Source of the DNA: Corythucha ciliata
Taxonomy: Eukaryota; Arthropoda; Insecta; Hemiptera; Tingidae
Reading direction: 5' to 3'
Length of the DNA: 64,000 nucleotides
Assembly: GCA_038030265.1 (NCBI GenBank)
Contig: CM075941.1
Coordinates: forward strand, 51,561,952-51,625,951
In this document: positions 1 through 11,640 of the stretch, piece by piece
Numbering within the stretch: the stretch's first letter is position 1
Layout: the number at the start of each line of letters is the position of its first letter
Notes under the pieces: generated by a model
What the model was told of the DNA's origin: nothing
Databases searched by the model: none
The model's input: only the letters and a program-made list of their open reading frames with translations
Position numbers and translations under genes: made by a program

Positions 1-71
1 TACCAATAAATTGAACTGTTATTACTTGCCAGGTTTCATAACTTTTATGTCCCTTGCAGTTCTGTTGAAAA

Positions 72-1085
72 TTGAAAAGACGAAAACGAAAAAGAATTGC
101 TAAAGACTGTTAAATAACTACCAGCAGAAGGTGTCGGATAAATTTTACTTTTCAATTTAACTTTTTTCTATTATGGTCTTTCATCGTCGGTTATGATGAC
201 TCGATTTCAAGCCTCCCACGTCGCAACTCCACGGTTAAGTACTGCGTTTTTCATGCACTTAGTAGTTTTCATAATTTGTTTTCAATCTCTTTCTGATTAG
301 TGGTTTGTCAATGCTTTTTATTCGTTACGCTTCAGCTGAAATTCATTTTTCCCCAACTCAGGTTTGGGAATGAGCAGGAAGATGAATTGATACGTGACTC
401 AGAGTAATCAAATTCACTTGCAGGACTCTCTTTGGGACGAAATGCTGCAGATGAGCAGCGAGTTTTTTAAAGTTTCAAGGGATCCGAGCCGTGTGCAGAG
501 AGTTATTCAGCGTTGCCTAAAATTTTGCGCTCTCAGCATTGTCGATTTCTATGTTTACTGTCGTTGTGTTAAATGGGAAGGAAGCTCCGCTGGTTAAGCT
601 TGCCACTGCTCAGGAACCGTCCGTCGATGACTTCTTGTTCCGCAAAATCCTTTCAATTTTTTTAAAATTCATTTCTTGGGCTGCCGTTTGTCTAGTAGTT
701 TCCAATTCTTGTCCAGACTCTTTGCGCCGAAGTTTCATCTAGGAGACGTTGCCTCCCCCTCTTTTGTGCTGCTCTTTCTCTTACTGGCATTTCAGTTTTG
801 GTTCTTTGTCCTTTCTCCGATGACATTGAGACTTCTTCTGCCAAGCTCAAATGGCATTTTTTGGGCCTCAGAAACTTTCATTCGGATCGCTGTCATCCGT
901 TTCACATTTCGCTGTCATCATTAGTCAGTTAATTCACGTAGTTGCGTTGAAATGTTGGCTGTTAATTTCGAGGTGATCTTCCTTCACGAAATCCTATCAG
1001 GAGCGGCCCTTCGATTTATCCGACACCTTCTGCTGGTAGTTATTTAACAGTCTTTAGCAATTCTTTTTCGTTTTCGTCTTTTCAA
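72..1085. mobile_element. 1.0-kb element with perfect 71-bp terminal inverted repeats
   Basis: The 71 bases at 72-142 are the exact reverse complement of 1015-1085, which bounds a 1014-bp unit. This geometry fits a non-autonomous DNA transposon or foldback element. The interior has short overlapping open frames around 394-924, but none resembles a transposase I know, and no catalytic motif is visible. No clear target-site duplication was found at the edges, so the true ends could lie slightly outside. The superfamily is not assigned. Confidence 0.7.
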
Positions 1086-1369
1086 CATTTCACTGATTTT
1101 TATTTTATATATTTGTATTTATTTATTTATTGTTTTGAGGGGGAACGTGCATGGATTTTTTTCGTAGTTTCATACAAGCCTTTAAATTTAAGAACTATAT
1201 TTGTAGTTTAACCTACAATATTATCCGTCCTTTGTTTAGCAAAGGGAACCATGCACTTTCCCCAACGGGGGCAAAACGGAGTGGTCAAACGGAACATATG
1301 GCTCCATTTATAGGTTGGAAGAAGACGTGTGAAAAAATAGCATGTTTCGTAATTTTTACTGCGAATTAC

Positions 1370-1640
1370 TGCTTTTTTTTTTACACTTTATCCGCGATTT
1401 TAGCGCTTTTTCTCAATTTTGGCCGTTACGTAACGTTTTACCCCGCGAATTAGCTATGTATTTTTCTTAATTTTAGCCGTAAATTCAGCACTTTTTCTCG
1501 CTTCTGTCCGTTAATCATAGATTTTTTTTTAGTAAGTGTTGCCGTGAATTAGCCATTTATCTCAATTTTAGCCCAAAAATAGTGTTTTTTTTTCCCCCAT
1601 TTTGGTCTGGATTAAGAGGGCACGAATATTAGCACATTCA
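1370..1640 (+). repeat. Fragment of degenerate ~30-bp array (family A)
   Basis: Successive units carry the family A core, a T-rich tract ending TCAATTTTAGCC followed by GCGAATTAGC, at roughly 30-base spacing. It is the same repeat that fills 26440-28866, 31807-33262 and, inverted, 35135-37935. The copies here are strongly diverged and form no usable reading frame. Confidence 0.65.
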
Positions 1641-3754
1641 GAACTTTTATCCGCTTACTTGTCCCAAGAACAGCACATAAGTGCGCCTTCTCAATTCTGG
1701 CCTCCCACGAGGAGGCGCGAGTTTCAGCGTTTTCCAGGGGGCGCCAAAATCCAACATTAAAAAAGATAATTTACCACTGCAGACCACGGGCGGGCCTTTG
1801 TGAAAGGCTGAGCCGTTGGTTGGCCACCCCTGAAGTAAAGCGTTTTTGGACTGAGGTGTATTCAGTGAGTTGGATTGCAAATCATTTCTGATTTCACTCT
1901 TGCCTTCTTCCACCCTATATTTGCGAGCGACACCGAGCCTATGCCACTCAACTCCTATCTCCAGCCTACTCGGCATCTAGTTGATGCGCCGCCCCATATC
2001 CGTTGACCATATATACCTTGGTTGGAGCGGATGGCTGCCCCTGTTACGTGGGTTCTTCCTAAAAACAAATGGAGGAGGAGTACGGACTGTGAACATTCAC
2101 TCAGCGGTCCTTCGCATAAAACAAATTACTGTTTAGTACTAATTTACTATTTATGCATTTCTTTGTGTTTCACGTTGCTGAATTCAACTTCCGAGCTTCA
2201 CAAAGAGACATGTTGCCAAACTGAGAAAAAACGGTTCCGCTATGTGTAATGATGAAACCGCCCCCCTCCCTTGGTGGATGAACTGCTCTGGCTTTTCGAC
2301 GTTGGTCTTTGTCATATAAATAAATTTATAATAAATTTTATGTATAATAAAATTTATTATATTATGAAAGAGTGAAATTCAGTAAAAGAGGTTTTTGAAA
2401 GAGCAAAACCCACGAAATTTGGAGTTTGAACAAGCAAATTTCACGAAATTACGATTTTAACCAATCCACCAAAAGATTTGGAAGAGCAAAAATCCGCAAA
2501 TCTGGCGTTTGTGAGAGTCAAAAATGGCGATTTTTGTTTTTGAAAGTGTCACATGCCTATGATTAGTTTTGAAACAGACCGTGAGCCATATTGTTTGGTT
2601 TGTCGGTCTAACGATCTGGATTGTGGTGGTGTGAAGTTCCTACTTTTTAGTATAATTGGTGGCGGTGTGTGGGAGTGATTAAGTGGGTGAAAAGGGAAAT
2701 CGCTGTATTGTTCTCCGAGTAGACTGTGCATTATGAACCCCACTCTTGGCGCTCGACCTTATCTTACCTGGCAAAAATCGAGTTAGGTAGGAGACCCGGC
2801 CCTTGTTTCTTGAAGACGAAATGAATGTTTTTAGGTTGTGGCTACGCTAAAGTTTGCCAAGTGGCAAAGGGACTTATTTTGCTGCCCCCCCCCCCCCCAT
2901 GAGCAAAACTGTTGGCCCGCGTCTGGTCAGTTTCAACGAAAACATCCAGTCAAGTAAAAAATGCAAACATGTATTCAGAAAGAAAACAGTCAGACATGGA
3001 TACCACACAGGCAAGTAGACAATTTTTTAGAACGGCAAATAAACATGTAGGGCCCTCCACACACAGTTTGTCTTGTTTTCGACGGTAACTCGAAAGGGGC
3101 TTCTTAAATTGCATTCGTGTTCGACATTGAAACGCTTCGAGTTCGAGTCAAAGACAAGACAACCCGTGTGTGGGGGTCTTAATAAGACTTTTACTTGAGA
3201 ATTCCGTGAAATCCCGATAGTTACACCAAAAAAACAACAGATAACTATGTAAAAGTAGAGATTTGTGGCTATTTTCCGTCGCTCGGACCAGGAACTTTTT
3301 AATTTAACGAAGCAGGCTTCAACAGATTTGTCGAGCAATCGGGTTGTAGTTTTCCTGCTTAAAGACGCGTTTTGAGAAGGTTTGTCTCGACAAAGGACGT
3401 TCTTCCGGTCCTAAAACCAAAAATAGGAATCATACCAAGGATAACGATGCGTAGATTGTAAGATAAATAGGAAAATAATTATCATGTTGGCTTACTCACT
3501 TTGGCAACTCAGCCTCATAGCTTCGGAAGGAATTGCACAATGAATTCCACGGTACGTTTAAACATCAACCCTTCCGCCGAAAGACCCAAGGAAAAGTGAA
3601 ACATTTTAGTATTTGAGCACGAAAAATAAGGATTCTTGACAAAATTTAACAAATCAAAACATCCCGAGAAGAACCGCGATCCCCGAGTGATAAGAAGTTT
3701 CAAAACTTTAGGAGATAGGTAACGGCTGTACAATGGAAGGGGTAAGGGGAAGCT
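1641..3754. other. No gene recognised; repeat debris
   Basis: I see no credible coding region here. Positions 2345-2555 hold about six units of another ~30-31-bp degenerate repeat built on GAAAGAGCAAAA and CACGAAATTTGG cores (family D). An imperfect inverted repeat pairs 3055-3082 with about 3146-3176, around a CCACACAC / GTGTGTGG core. There is a run of C at about 2884-2898. Short open frames in this stretch have no recognisable domain. Confidence 0.5.
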
Positions 3755-3922
3755 CTCAGTGAGAAGGGAAGCCGACATCGGGGCTAAAGAGGTTATATTT
3801 AGGTGGACTGTTATCTACCCAGCCATCCCATGCAATCCTATGCAAATCGTGATAAGGTAACCTTTGTGTAACCTATACCTACATAAAAAAAGTTAGCCCC
3901 GATGTCCGGAACTCAGTGAGAA
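3755..3922. mobile_element. Tiny MITE-like unit with 14-bp inverted repeats and 11-bp flanking direct repeats
   Basis: GACATCGGGGCTAA (about 3773-3786) is inverted as TTAGCCCCGATGTC (3893-3906). Just outside, the 11-mer CTCAGTGAGAA occurs in direct orientation at 3755-3765 and 3912-3922. Inverted ends flanked by direct repeats are the signature of a short non-autonomous transposon. A few unexplained bases lie between each inverted end and its direct repeat, so the boundaries are approximate and the superfamily is open. Confidence 0.45.
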
Positions 3923-4077
3923 CTTAGGTGGAGATTCGATGTTCTTCAATCTTTGGCCGGGCTATAGATCTGGGTATGGTGTAGGAGCCCCAGGGAGGCT
4001 TAGGCGCCTGCCTGGTTTAAAGCTCGGCGCCCCCGACAAAAGAAAAACAAAAAGTTACACCCACTGGTTCACGGCCT

Positions 4078-4795
4078 CTCCCAGAGAAAGTCGCTGTAAT
4101 CCTCGATAAAAAGCTTCCCGAAACAGTTCAACAACTAAGAGCCTTCTTGGGAATGCTAAATTTTTATCGACGCTATCTACCAAATGCTGCGGAAACTCAG
4201 CCCACCCTCCACGACTTTCTGAAAGGCTCGAAGAAAAATTCAATGGTCAACACATGCAACGGAAATGTTCCAAAAATGTAAACTACAATTAGCGAATACC
4301 GCCTTGCTAACTTTCCCGGATCTTAAGCGTCAACTGGTGTTATCCGATTCGGTGGTGGTGTTCCGATTCCGCTATTGGGTCCGTGGTTGAACAATATGAA
4401 GAAGACGGCTAGAAGCCAAGTGCTTTCTTCTAAAAAAAAACTAAACCAGGCTCAAAAATCATACAGTACATATGATAGAGAACTACTCAGCATATACCTG
4501 TCAATCAAACATTTTAAATACCTTCTAGAAGAACGCCAATTTGTGATTTTCACGGATGATAAACCGTTAACTTTTGCGTTTTTACAAAACAATGAAGTTG
4601 TGACCGAAACATTGAACTGTTCGGACCTATTCTCGATCGTTTCTCGAGCTGGATGGAAGTTATTCCAACTTCAAAACATAACAGCAGAGACGGTTGCGAA
4701 GAACTTTTACTTCAACTGTATAAGCCAGTTCGGCGTACCACAACAAATAATAACTGATCAAGGCGGACGTGAAAATAAAGTCAGTTGCTTTTTTG
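4078..4795 (+). pseudogene. Ty3/gypsy Pol relic (RT thumb, RNase H, piece of integrase)
   Basis: Translation on the plus strand gives the RT connection segment typical of Ty3/gypsy Pol (FLGMLNFYRRYLP, about 4150) ending in a stop. It then gives an RNase H segment (YSTYDRELL, then VIFTDDKPLTFAF, about 4460-4590). The next part jumps straight to an integrase-core-like segment (FGVPQQIITDQGG, about 4730-4770). The tether region and most of the integrase are missing, so the copy has an internal deletion as well as frameshifts and stops. In life such a protein would make cDNA and insert it into the genome. No LTR of this copy was identified beside it. It may belong to the same family as the relics at 6285-6515 and 11028-11640. 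Confidence 0.75.
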
Positions 4796-4799
4796 CCTT

Positions 4800-5218
4800 T
4801 TGTCGTAAAAAAATAGTTCTTCATTTAGTCTCGGTCTTATTAATTACCGCCTGCCGACTAAAGTGGCATAAAAAAAACAAACGAACAAGACCAAAAAAAA
4901 AACCATGTTAGGTTGGGTAAAATGTGAGGGCAAGAGTGCGTCATCACGCTCAACGATTCCAAACGGAAGGGCAAGAATTCCAATCGTGCATGTCCTTTTT
5001 CACGCATAGTCCACTCGTCTTTCTCACCCGAGTCGCCTTTCCACCCCGCTGACGATTTTTCCTCATATGTAACACCGACCGTAAATATAAATCTCTATTT
5101 CCCCTTTCCCTCCACCGGGTTTTGTCCAAGTTGAACAATTTATTTCATTTAGAAAAGCATGCCTTTCTTATATTTCTCAACGTCACGAACATGAAGAGAG
5201 AACCATAACCAATTTGAA

Positions 5219-5220
<2 letters not shown>
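4800..5220. other. No gene recognised between gypsy relic and poly(A) run
   Basis: No domain or RNA is visible. The stretch is A/T-rich and ends directly at a long A homopolymer, so it could be the 3' end of a retrotransposed transcript, but no source gene is recognised. Confidence 0.35.

Positions 5221-5279
<59 letters not shown>
5221..5279 (+). repeat. 59-bp poly(A) homopolymer
   Basis: This is an uninterrupted run of 59 adenines. The length suits a retrotransposed poly(A) tail or a slippage-expanded simple repeat. No LINE or SINE body was identified directly upstream. Confidence 0.9.
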
Positions 5280-5282
<3 letters not shown>

Positions 5283-6284
5283 AAAGGTGAAACTTCTGGT
5301 TATTTTTTTAATGAATGAAAATATAATTCTAATGTTGTAATTACAGTTCTACGCGTTGTGAATAAAAGCAATATTTACCCTTCCCAATTCAATTCATTTT
5401 TATCTATATTCTGTGAGTTTATCTGATTTAATTAACTGTGCTTTTGCCAACTAGGACAATATTGCGACTGATAAAAAAAAAAAAAGTTTTTTCGTTCTCT
5501 ATTAAATTTCTTTTTATTGGTTTTATCACACCATTGATAGTATTTCCCCAAGCTGTGACTCAGTGATAGAAATCATTCTGCAAAGAAGAGGGAGTCCTTC
5601 ATATTGAAACACTTGCGGAGAGGGAGTGTGAGAGGGCAAAGTATTTTCAATGAGATACGAGAATTGAGAGGGTTGATATAGTGGAAATAGCGGGATTGAT
5701 GGAAGTCCTGAAATAAGTGATTTATAGAGCAGGGGTGGGGGGTGCAGCTCTTCTTGTTGAGCCTGGAGGTCTTGAGGGAAGAGAACCTCTTATAACCCCT
5801 TCTATACCAAACTAACCGCAGACCTCGTTATACTCTTGTGCGAATTTAAGGATCTTGATGAAAATGGGCGTGTGTAAGGAATGATGAAGTTACACAAAGA
5901 GTGTGATTTTGTGTAGAGGCTTTAAGTGAGTTATGAATAAGGAGGCAAGGGGGATCCATTTGGTCCCAGTGCACTTGGAAAATGTCATACGAATTCATCT
6001 TCTGGGTGGCTATAGAAATTGTCCTGACTGGAAAAAGGACGCAGGGGATATTTCAGAAAAAAACAAAAAAAAAAACAAATACTTGAATAATGTAGATACG
6101 TAAAATATAGTTCCTGTGACATAACCCTATATCTCAAGTGTTGAAAATTGAATCACTCCATTCAAAGGAATCAGCTGAAAAAATAAAAATAAATTCAGTC
6201 CAGTCTTGCTATAATAGAAGAAAAACTAAATCAATAATTTTCTTTTATTTGTCTCCTTTTTTTCCATATTCCTTCCATTTTTTC

Positions 6285-6515
6285 CGATTTTTAACATCTG
6301 GCGACCGTGAATAACAGGTCCGGAGGAATGGAAAAATTAAAGAAAGAGCGAGAAGTTAAAGAGAGCAAGTTTCACGCGATGCTTCAATCAGCTAACTGAA
6401 AAGTTAAAAGAAGCTGAGATCGACGTCGTGGAAGTTCCGAGCGTTTTTCGAAACTCTGACAATAAGGTATCGGACAATTTCCCCTCAAAATTAGATAATA
6501 TATTCCAAAACTGAC
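6285..6515 (+). pseudogene. Ty3/gypsy relic: LTR 3' edge, primer-binding site and start of gag
   Basis: A CA dinucleotide at 6295-6296 is followed after two bases by TGGCGACCGTGA at 6299-6310. That matches the primer-binding site used with tRNA-Arg by mdg1/412-type gypsy elements, so an LTR probably ends at 6296. An ATG at 6328 starts a lysine-rich gag-like frame (MEKLKKEREVKESKF). It is frameshifted near 6396, continues as QLTEKLKEAEIDVVEVPSVF, and is lost near 6510, where a repeat array begins. The 5' edge of the LTR and the rest of the element were not identified. The mirror copy is at 62930-63113 in the right arm. Confidence 0.6.
6299..6310 (+). promoter_or_regulatory. Gypsy-type primer-binding site (tRNA-Arg-like)
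   Basis: TGGCGACCGTGA lies two bases after a putative LTR-terminal CA. Minus-strand cDNA priming by a tRNA 3' end ending CCA is the expected role. The inverted copy is at 63098-63109. Confidence 0.6.
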
Positions 6516-7510
6516 AATGTCACACTTTAACTTAAGTTTTCCCCTCAAAACGGGTGATTTTAGGCCATTCTGCCTTGAAAACAGGTGACTTCACAAAAAA
6601 AAAAAAAAAAAAAAATCATCGCAAACGTGACGATTTTATACTAATACAGACGATTTCGCGCCACAGCTGACGTGTTGCCTCATAACTGATGACGTTAATA
6701 CAAAACTGGTCATTTTACCCCAAAAATTACGATTTCATCCCAAAAACGTTCCTAAACTGACGATTTTACCCTGAAACTTGCGGTTCCGCCCAAAAAATAT
6801 CACTTTACCTCAAAACTGAATATTTTACTTCAAAATTGACATTTTACTTTGTTGGGCACAGCTTTTCAGAGCACAAAGAGTCAACTTTGACGATTTCAAG
6901 GCTTGAATAGCCATTACCATTTTTAGGGCGCATAAAGCCAGTCTTTCCAGTTATAGGAGTGAATAGTGCGTCCCAAGTCAAGGCGAGAACATCCAGGTTG
7001 GCCATTTTCGGCGCTCCGAATGGTCTATTTGGCCATTTTCAGGTCAGGAGTCACTTGTTCAGACATTTTTAGAGCTCGTAAATTAAATCGGCAATTTCTA
7101 GGGTTCAAATATAGTAATTTTAGCCATTTTAAAAACACAAATCGTCAGTTTTGCCATTGTCAGGGCTCAAATACCCAGTGCATCAAGCCAAGGCATGGCG
7201 TTTGACCATTCCGGGTGCGCAAATTGTCGATTTTGCCATTTTCAGGGAAGGAATCATCATTTCAGGCATTTCCAGGGCACGTGAAGTCATTTCGGCCGAT
7301 TTCAAGGCTTGATTAGTCATATATGGCTCAAGAATGGCCAGTCTGATCAATTTTAGCGCACGAATAGTCGATTTAGCTACTTTCGGGGGGTAATCATGAT
7401 CTTTTTAGGCATTTTCCAAAGTTCACCAGTCGCCACCAATTTTTAGAGCGCGTGAAGTCCAGTTTTAGCAATTTTCAAAATGCGAATCGACAGTTTTATA
7501 GGGAAGAAAA
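6470..7510 (+). repeat. Degenerate periodic arrays, families C and B
   Basis: From about 6470 to 6850 the sequence repeats a ~20-bp motif like AAAACTGACGATTTTACCCC (family C). From about 6870 to 7500 it changes to ~30-bp units with a GCCATTTTCAGGGC core followed by GAATAGTC-like sequence (family B). Several consecutive B units measure exactly 30 bases by hand count. Copies are diverged and do not code. The mirror copy is at 61905-62960. Confidence 0.7.
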
Positions 7511-7512
7511 AA

Positions 7513-9060
7513 TGTTTGCGCAGTAAAGTTTGGACGATTTGTAATCACTTTTACTTTTAATTACTTACGATTTATAATTATTCATAAGAAAACAAAATGG
7601 TACGGCAATTGCGTTTGATCGCCTGTTTGCCTGCAGAAATATCATAGGTATACTTTCACTCACTGTCTCTTATTCGCTCTCTCTAAATAGCCATGTTATA
7701 TTAAAAAATGTTATTATAAAAAAATTCTAGACTTCCTCAAAGAATGTGGCATGAGAATTTAACGAGCCACATGATATGATGCTGTGTTACGTTGTAGAAG
7801 TATTGAGCTAATAGACATCCGTCTAAAGCCCCCCCCCCCCAAAAAAAAACGCGCAGTCAACCGCCTCCCGTCAAGAACGCACTCCCCTATACACGATCGC
7901 GTCTTCCGACAACTTATAGTTAAAAAGTGTAAGGGAAGAAATTCTTGTGAAAGTGAGATAATCTGGTGGAGCTGGATTTACAAGTTTTGAGAAACATATC
8001 CGCTCTCAGATTCTTCAACCTCTCCCTCCCCCCAACCACTATCCCAACTCACTCTCGTAAGCGTCTTGGTAGCGTATTTGTATTCAGTTCTGTTCAAAAG
8101 GCTCAAAAAAGCTTTCCAAGAGTAAAGCTGACCACAGCAAAAGAGGTGAAGAGCGGAAGTTTAAATGTACGGGACGCGAGAGTAAAAGTATCTAAAGTCA
8201 TTTTAACGCTCCATAACTCTCTGATTTTCACTCTGATTACGTGCTACCAAAATTTAAGGGAGCTTGAAAATGAAAAATTGACTCTCGTTTGTTGTTTAAT
8301 GAAAGTGATGAGAAGTGACCTTTAAAGGCAAAATAAAATACGTGATCAAAATTATCACGCCAAAACGCTTTTAACCATCATGAATGAAGTTGATTATCAC
8401 TTAGATCACTATCAAACTTTAAATTAATTGAGATTTATAAAATATTTTGACCACATATTACGGGCGGATAAAAGTGTGGGCAGTATTACTGTTTGGACAG
8501 GTCTTTGCCGCCCAACTAAAGATTATTCATTTCACTGCGAGTTATTTGTTATCTTTTTATATGAATTTTAACAAGAAAGAAAGAAAGAGAGTAATCTCAG
8601 TAGGATTTTCACTGTCTGGCCCGAGTGCTAGTATTATCTGAAAAACAAAACAAAAACAAAAAAGGGATTCTCTCCTTGGTCATGTCAACAGACAATCAGA
8701 ACACAGGCATTGTGTCACGTTGCAGGATAATAAAAAACTACGCACCGTTTAATTTGAGACCTGTCTGCCTAGATCCAGCTAGAGGAAAAAATAATTCACG
8801 TTAATTACGGAGCAGAGGGAAAAGGACAGCGTGTGTGAAAGACACCAAGAGGGTTTTCTAACAGAATGAAAGGTGAACATGGCTATTTAGAGAGAGCGAA
8901 CAAGAGACAGTGAGTGAAAGTTTACCTATGATATTTCTGCAGGCAAACAGGCGATCAAACGCAATTGCCGTACCATTTTGTTTTCTTATGAATAATTATA
9001 AATCGTAAGTAATTAAAAGTAAAAGTGATTACAAATCGTCCAAACTTTACTGCGCAAACA
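7513..9060. mobile_element. Foldback-type DNA element with 185-bp inverted ends
   Basis: Positions 7513-7697 and 8876-9060 are inverted copies of each other; the coordinate sum is 16573 at both ends, so there is no net length difference. The ends begin TGTTTGCGCAGTAAAG. The 1.2-kb interior has open frames at 7966-8325 and 8447-8641 that I cannot assign and that show no transposase motif. The element sits beside the A-tail of the SINE at 9061-9370. Its mirror copy is 60344-61900. A non-autonomous TIR transposon is the simplest reading; the superfamily is unknown. Confidence 0.75.
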
Positions 9061-9370
9061 TTTTTTTTTCTACTTCTTTCGAGGGTGGAGACTCAGGTGT
9101 ACCGAGCCCACGGGCGCCTATAACCTTTCAAGCAGTTCTTACTCTTACAACATGCCCTGATATCCATCAGCTGATCACTTCACATCTGTACTACCCAGGC
9201 GTTTCGGTCGATGCGTGGTTTTTATCTCCTTACGCACATCGCTGCACAAATCGCCGCATCAGCCTTACACTGAAATATAGCTGCGGATTCGAACCCAGGC
9301 CCGCTGGGCTGTGAAGCGAGTATTGTACATCCGTACACCTTACATGAATTATAGGATTAGGACTGGTCGG
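9061..9370 (-). mobile_element. tRNA-like SINE (minus strand)
   Basis: On the minus strand there is a perfect Pol III B-box-like GGTTCGAATCC (around 9286-9300), then a unique body, then an A-rich tail at about 9061-9090 abutting the foldback element. The A box is not convincing, so the tRNA of origin cannot be named. The mirror copy in the right arm (60040-60343) shows the same order in plus orientation. A SINE would be non-coding and mobilised by a LINE in trans. The open frame across it is a chance frame. Confidence 0.5.
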
Positions 9371-9829
9371 GGTGACACTGATGAAAGGCTTGCACCAATC
9401 CAAGAAGGCTGTAGAGGCAGGCAGGTGCGGTTCTAGGGAGGGGCTCAACACTCCTTGTGTTTGAGTCCCAGATCTCAACGTTGGCTGCGGAAGGATAGCG
9501 AGGAATCATTAAATCAATAATGGCTGTTCATATCTGCATGACTGCGATTATTCGCAAACACCATCCACCATAGTACGCCCAAAAGCACGAAACTTGCTAA
9601 TTAGCTGTGAAACTGCGTATCAGACACGAAAATTTAACATAATACCCTAAATCCAAACATTTTCAATCAGAGATGGACTCGCAGGGCTTGAAACTAAAAG
9701 GCTCCGTGTTTTATCGCGCTCGCGAAGTATTACAGGCATAATCGATAGGGGGTTGATGGTATGATTTTGTTAAGGTGGTGAAGGCTCCCTGCTCTGTGGG
9801 GGAGGGAATATCCAGTTAATAGATTTTAG

Positions 9830-10090
9830 AGTCCGAATAGCCAAGTTTGGTTCTGAATTGCAACAGTTTGCAGTTTTTCGGGCCGTGATCGTCAGATTAC
9901 CTAGCTGTTTCCAAGGCGCGGACCATTTTTACATGCATTTTTAAGGCTCAAATCGTTTAGCCATTTGTATGGCTTTTAGGGCACACACCACTCACTACTG
10001 GTAATTTCAGAATGTGAATAGCCAGTTTGCTTACCTACTTTAGCGGCCAAATAGCCAGTTTAACCATTTCTGAGCGTCCGAGCCTCTCGC
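9830..10090 (+). repeat. Family B ~30-bp array fragment
   Basis: Units resemble those of 6870-7500, with GAATAGCCAGTTT and CCATTTTTA/CAGGGC-like cores recurring about every 30 bases. The mirror copy is around 59290-59580. It appears to be the continuation of the B array broken by the foldback element and SINE. Confidence 0.55.
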
Positions 10091-10206
10091 CAGAGTGGAG
10101 ACCCGAGGGCCAGTACCGAGAACGCACCACCCCTCGACTCTACCATTCAGAGGATAGCGTTTCGGTGATAGATCACGCGTAAAAAATCGTTGTTAGGACC
10201 TCCTAC

Positions 10207-11027
10207 TAGGGATGTGCCTATCCAGTTATTTCTTGTCACCGTTCCAAACCGTTACTGCTTCGCCTGAGGAACAGTTCCTCACTACGGATACTGTTCCAGT
10301 TACTGATACTCTAGAATTTGTTGTACTGTACTCGTAATTGTCTTTCTTTTTTGTTTGGTATAGATTATTTAATTATATATTTCCTGCATTTCTCAACACG
10401 ACAAAAATATTAGAATTGTGTGCGGTGGGGTGGGCGCACAGAAATCTTATAAATAAGTAATTAAATAGGTAAACTTCAGTATGGAGAAATAAATTGAGTA
10501 AATGCAATCTAAATAAAGGAAAAATAATCAATTTGTCATTCTGCACAATATATTCCTCTCAATCCTCTCATCGATCCGAGAAAAAAGAATTAGGAACGCT
10601 CTTGGAACGGTAACGTTCTGCGTATCGGGAACGAAATAACGAAAGCGTTCCAAGCGGGGATGGAACTCACGCGGATCGGTAACGTCTGAAGTGACAGTAT
10701 CGGGAGGAGAGAAATATCGGTGGAACTGTTAACTGGATCGGTATCGGGAACGAATATTATACAAAGCGTTCCAAGCGCCCGCTTGGATCGGTAACGGGTG
10801 AAGTTACGAGTATCGGGAAGCGAAAAAATATCGGTGGAACTGGATCGGTATCAGTAACGAGCGAAATCCTCCTTTAAAAGTTTTTTCAGAGAGGTGGTCG
10901 TGGTAGAGACAAGATACTGCGCCACTGAGCAGTATCGGTAACGTCTTGGAACGTGTAACAGTTCGTTCTCGATACTCCCCGAGATTAAGTTCCTCGTTCC
11001 CGATCCACGAGTATCGGCACATCCCTA
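10207..11027. mobile_element. hAT-type non-autonomous element (MITE), 821 bp
   Basis: The ends are TAGGGATGTGCC at 10207-10218 and its reverse complement at 11016-11027. The flanking 8-mers CCTCCTAC and CTTCCTAC differ at one base, as expected for the 8-bp target duplication of hAT elements. The body is packed with short motifs such as TATCGGTAACG and GTATCGGGAACG in both orientations, like the subterminal transposase-binding repeats of hAT elements. It has no transposase. The open frame at 10804-11022 is a by-product of these motifs. It has split a gypsy relic that resumes at 11028. The mirror copy, 58308-59128, is the same length. Confidence 0.8.
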
Positions 11028-11640
11028 CTTCCTACAACAGTCGTCTTCGGCCGCTTTTTGCGTTATTGTTAGAAAAAACCGACAGGAAAAATTATACTTT
11101 GCGCTGATTTTTCTATTGGGTTAAACCAAGCTCTTGAACCTCAAACTTATCCACTATTAACGCCGGATTAAATATTCTCAAAATTACAAAATGGAGAAAT
11201 GTTTTCCGTTCTCGACTTATCCGACGCCTACCTTTTTATCCCGGTCGATGAACAAAGTAAGAACTTGCTCGTCATAAATACCAATCAAGGTATTTTCCAA
11301 TATACTAGACTTTGTTTCGGCGTTACTCCTGCGCCATCTATTTTCCAGAGAGCAATGGCGAACTGCTAAAAAATGTACCAAACACTTGTTGCTTTTTGAA
11401 TGATATTATAGTTATAGGAAAAAAATACTTGGAACGTTTAAAAAATTTGTCTGAAACGAATTGAAGAATACGGATTCAGGGTTAAAAAAGATAAATGTAA
11501 ATTTCTACGGACGTCGGTGACTTATTTAGGCCACAAAATATCCAAAGCTGGACTACATACACTTCCAGAAAAAGTCCAAGCGGGTTTCGATATGCCTGCC
11601 ACTGAGAATTTGAAACAGTTGCGGAACAGTTGTAATCCAT
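11028..11640 (+). pseudogene. Ty3/gypsy reverse transcriptase relic
   Basis: The plus-strand frames recover gypsy RT signatures: a CADFS-like segment before 11110, then NQALEPQTYPL, then FSVLDLSDAYLFIPVDEQSK (about 11208-11265), GIFQYTRLCFGV (about 11290-11325) and an IFQRAM segment. A degraded DDII-like active site (about 11398) and YLGHKISKAGL (about 11525) follow. Several frameshifts and stops interrupt it, including in the active-site region. The right-arm copy (57680-58307, minus) has the same relic with slightly different lesions. The fragment is truncated after the thumb-like segment. It was already a pseudogene when the arms separated. Confidence 0.8.
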
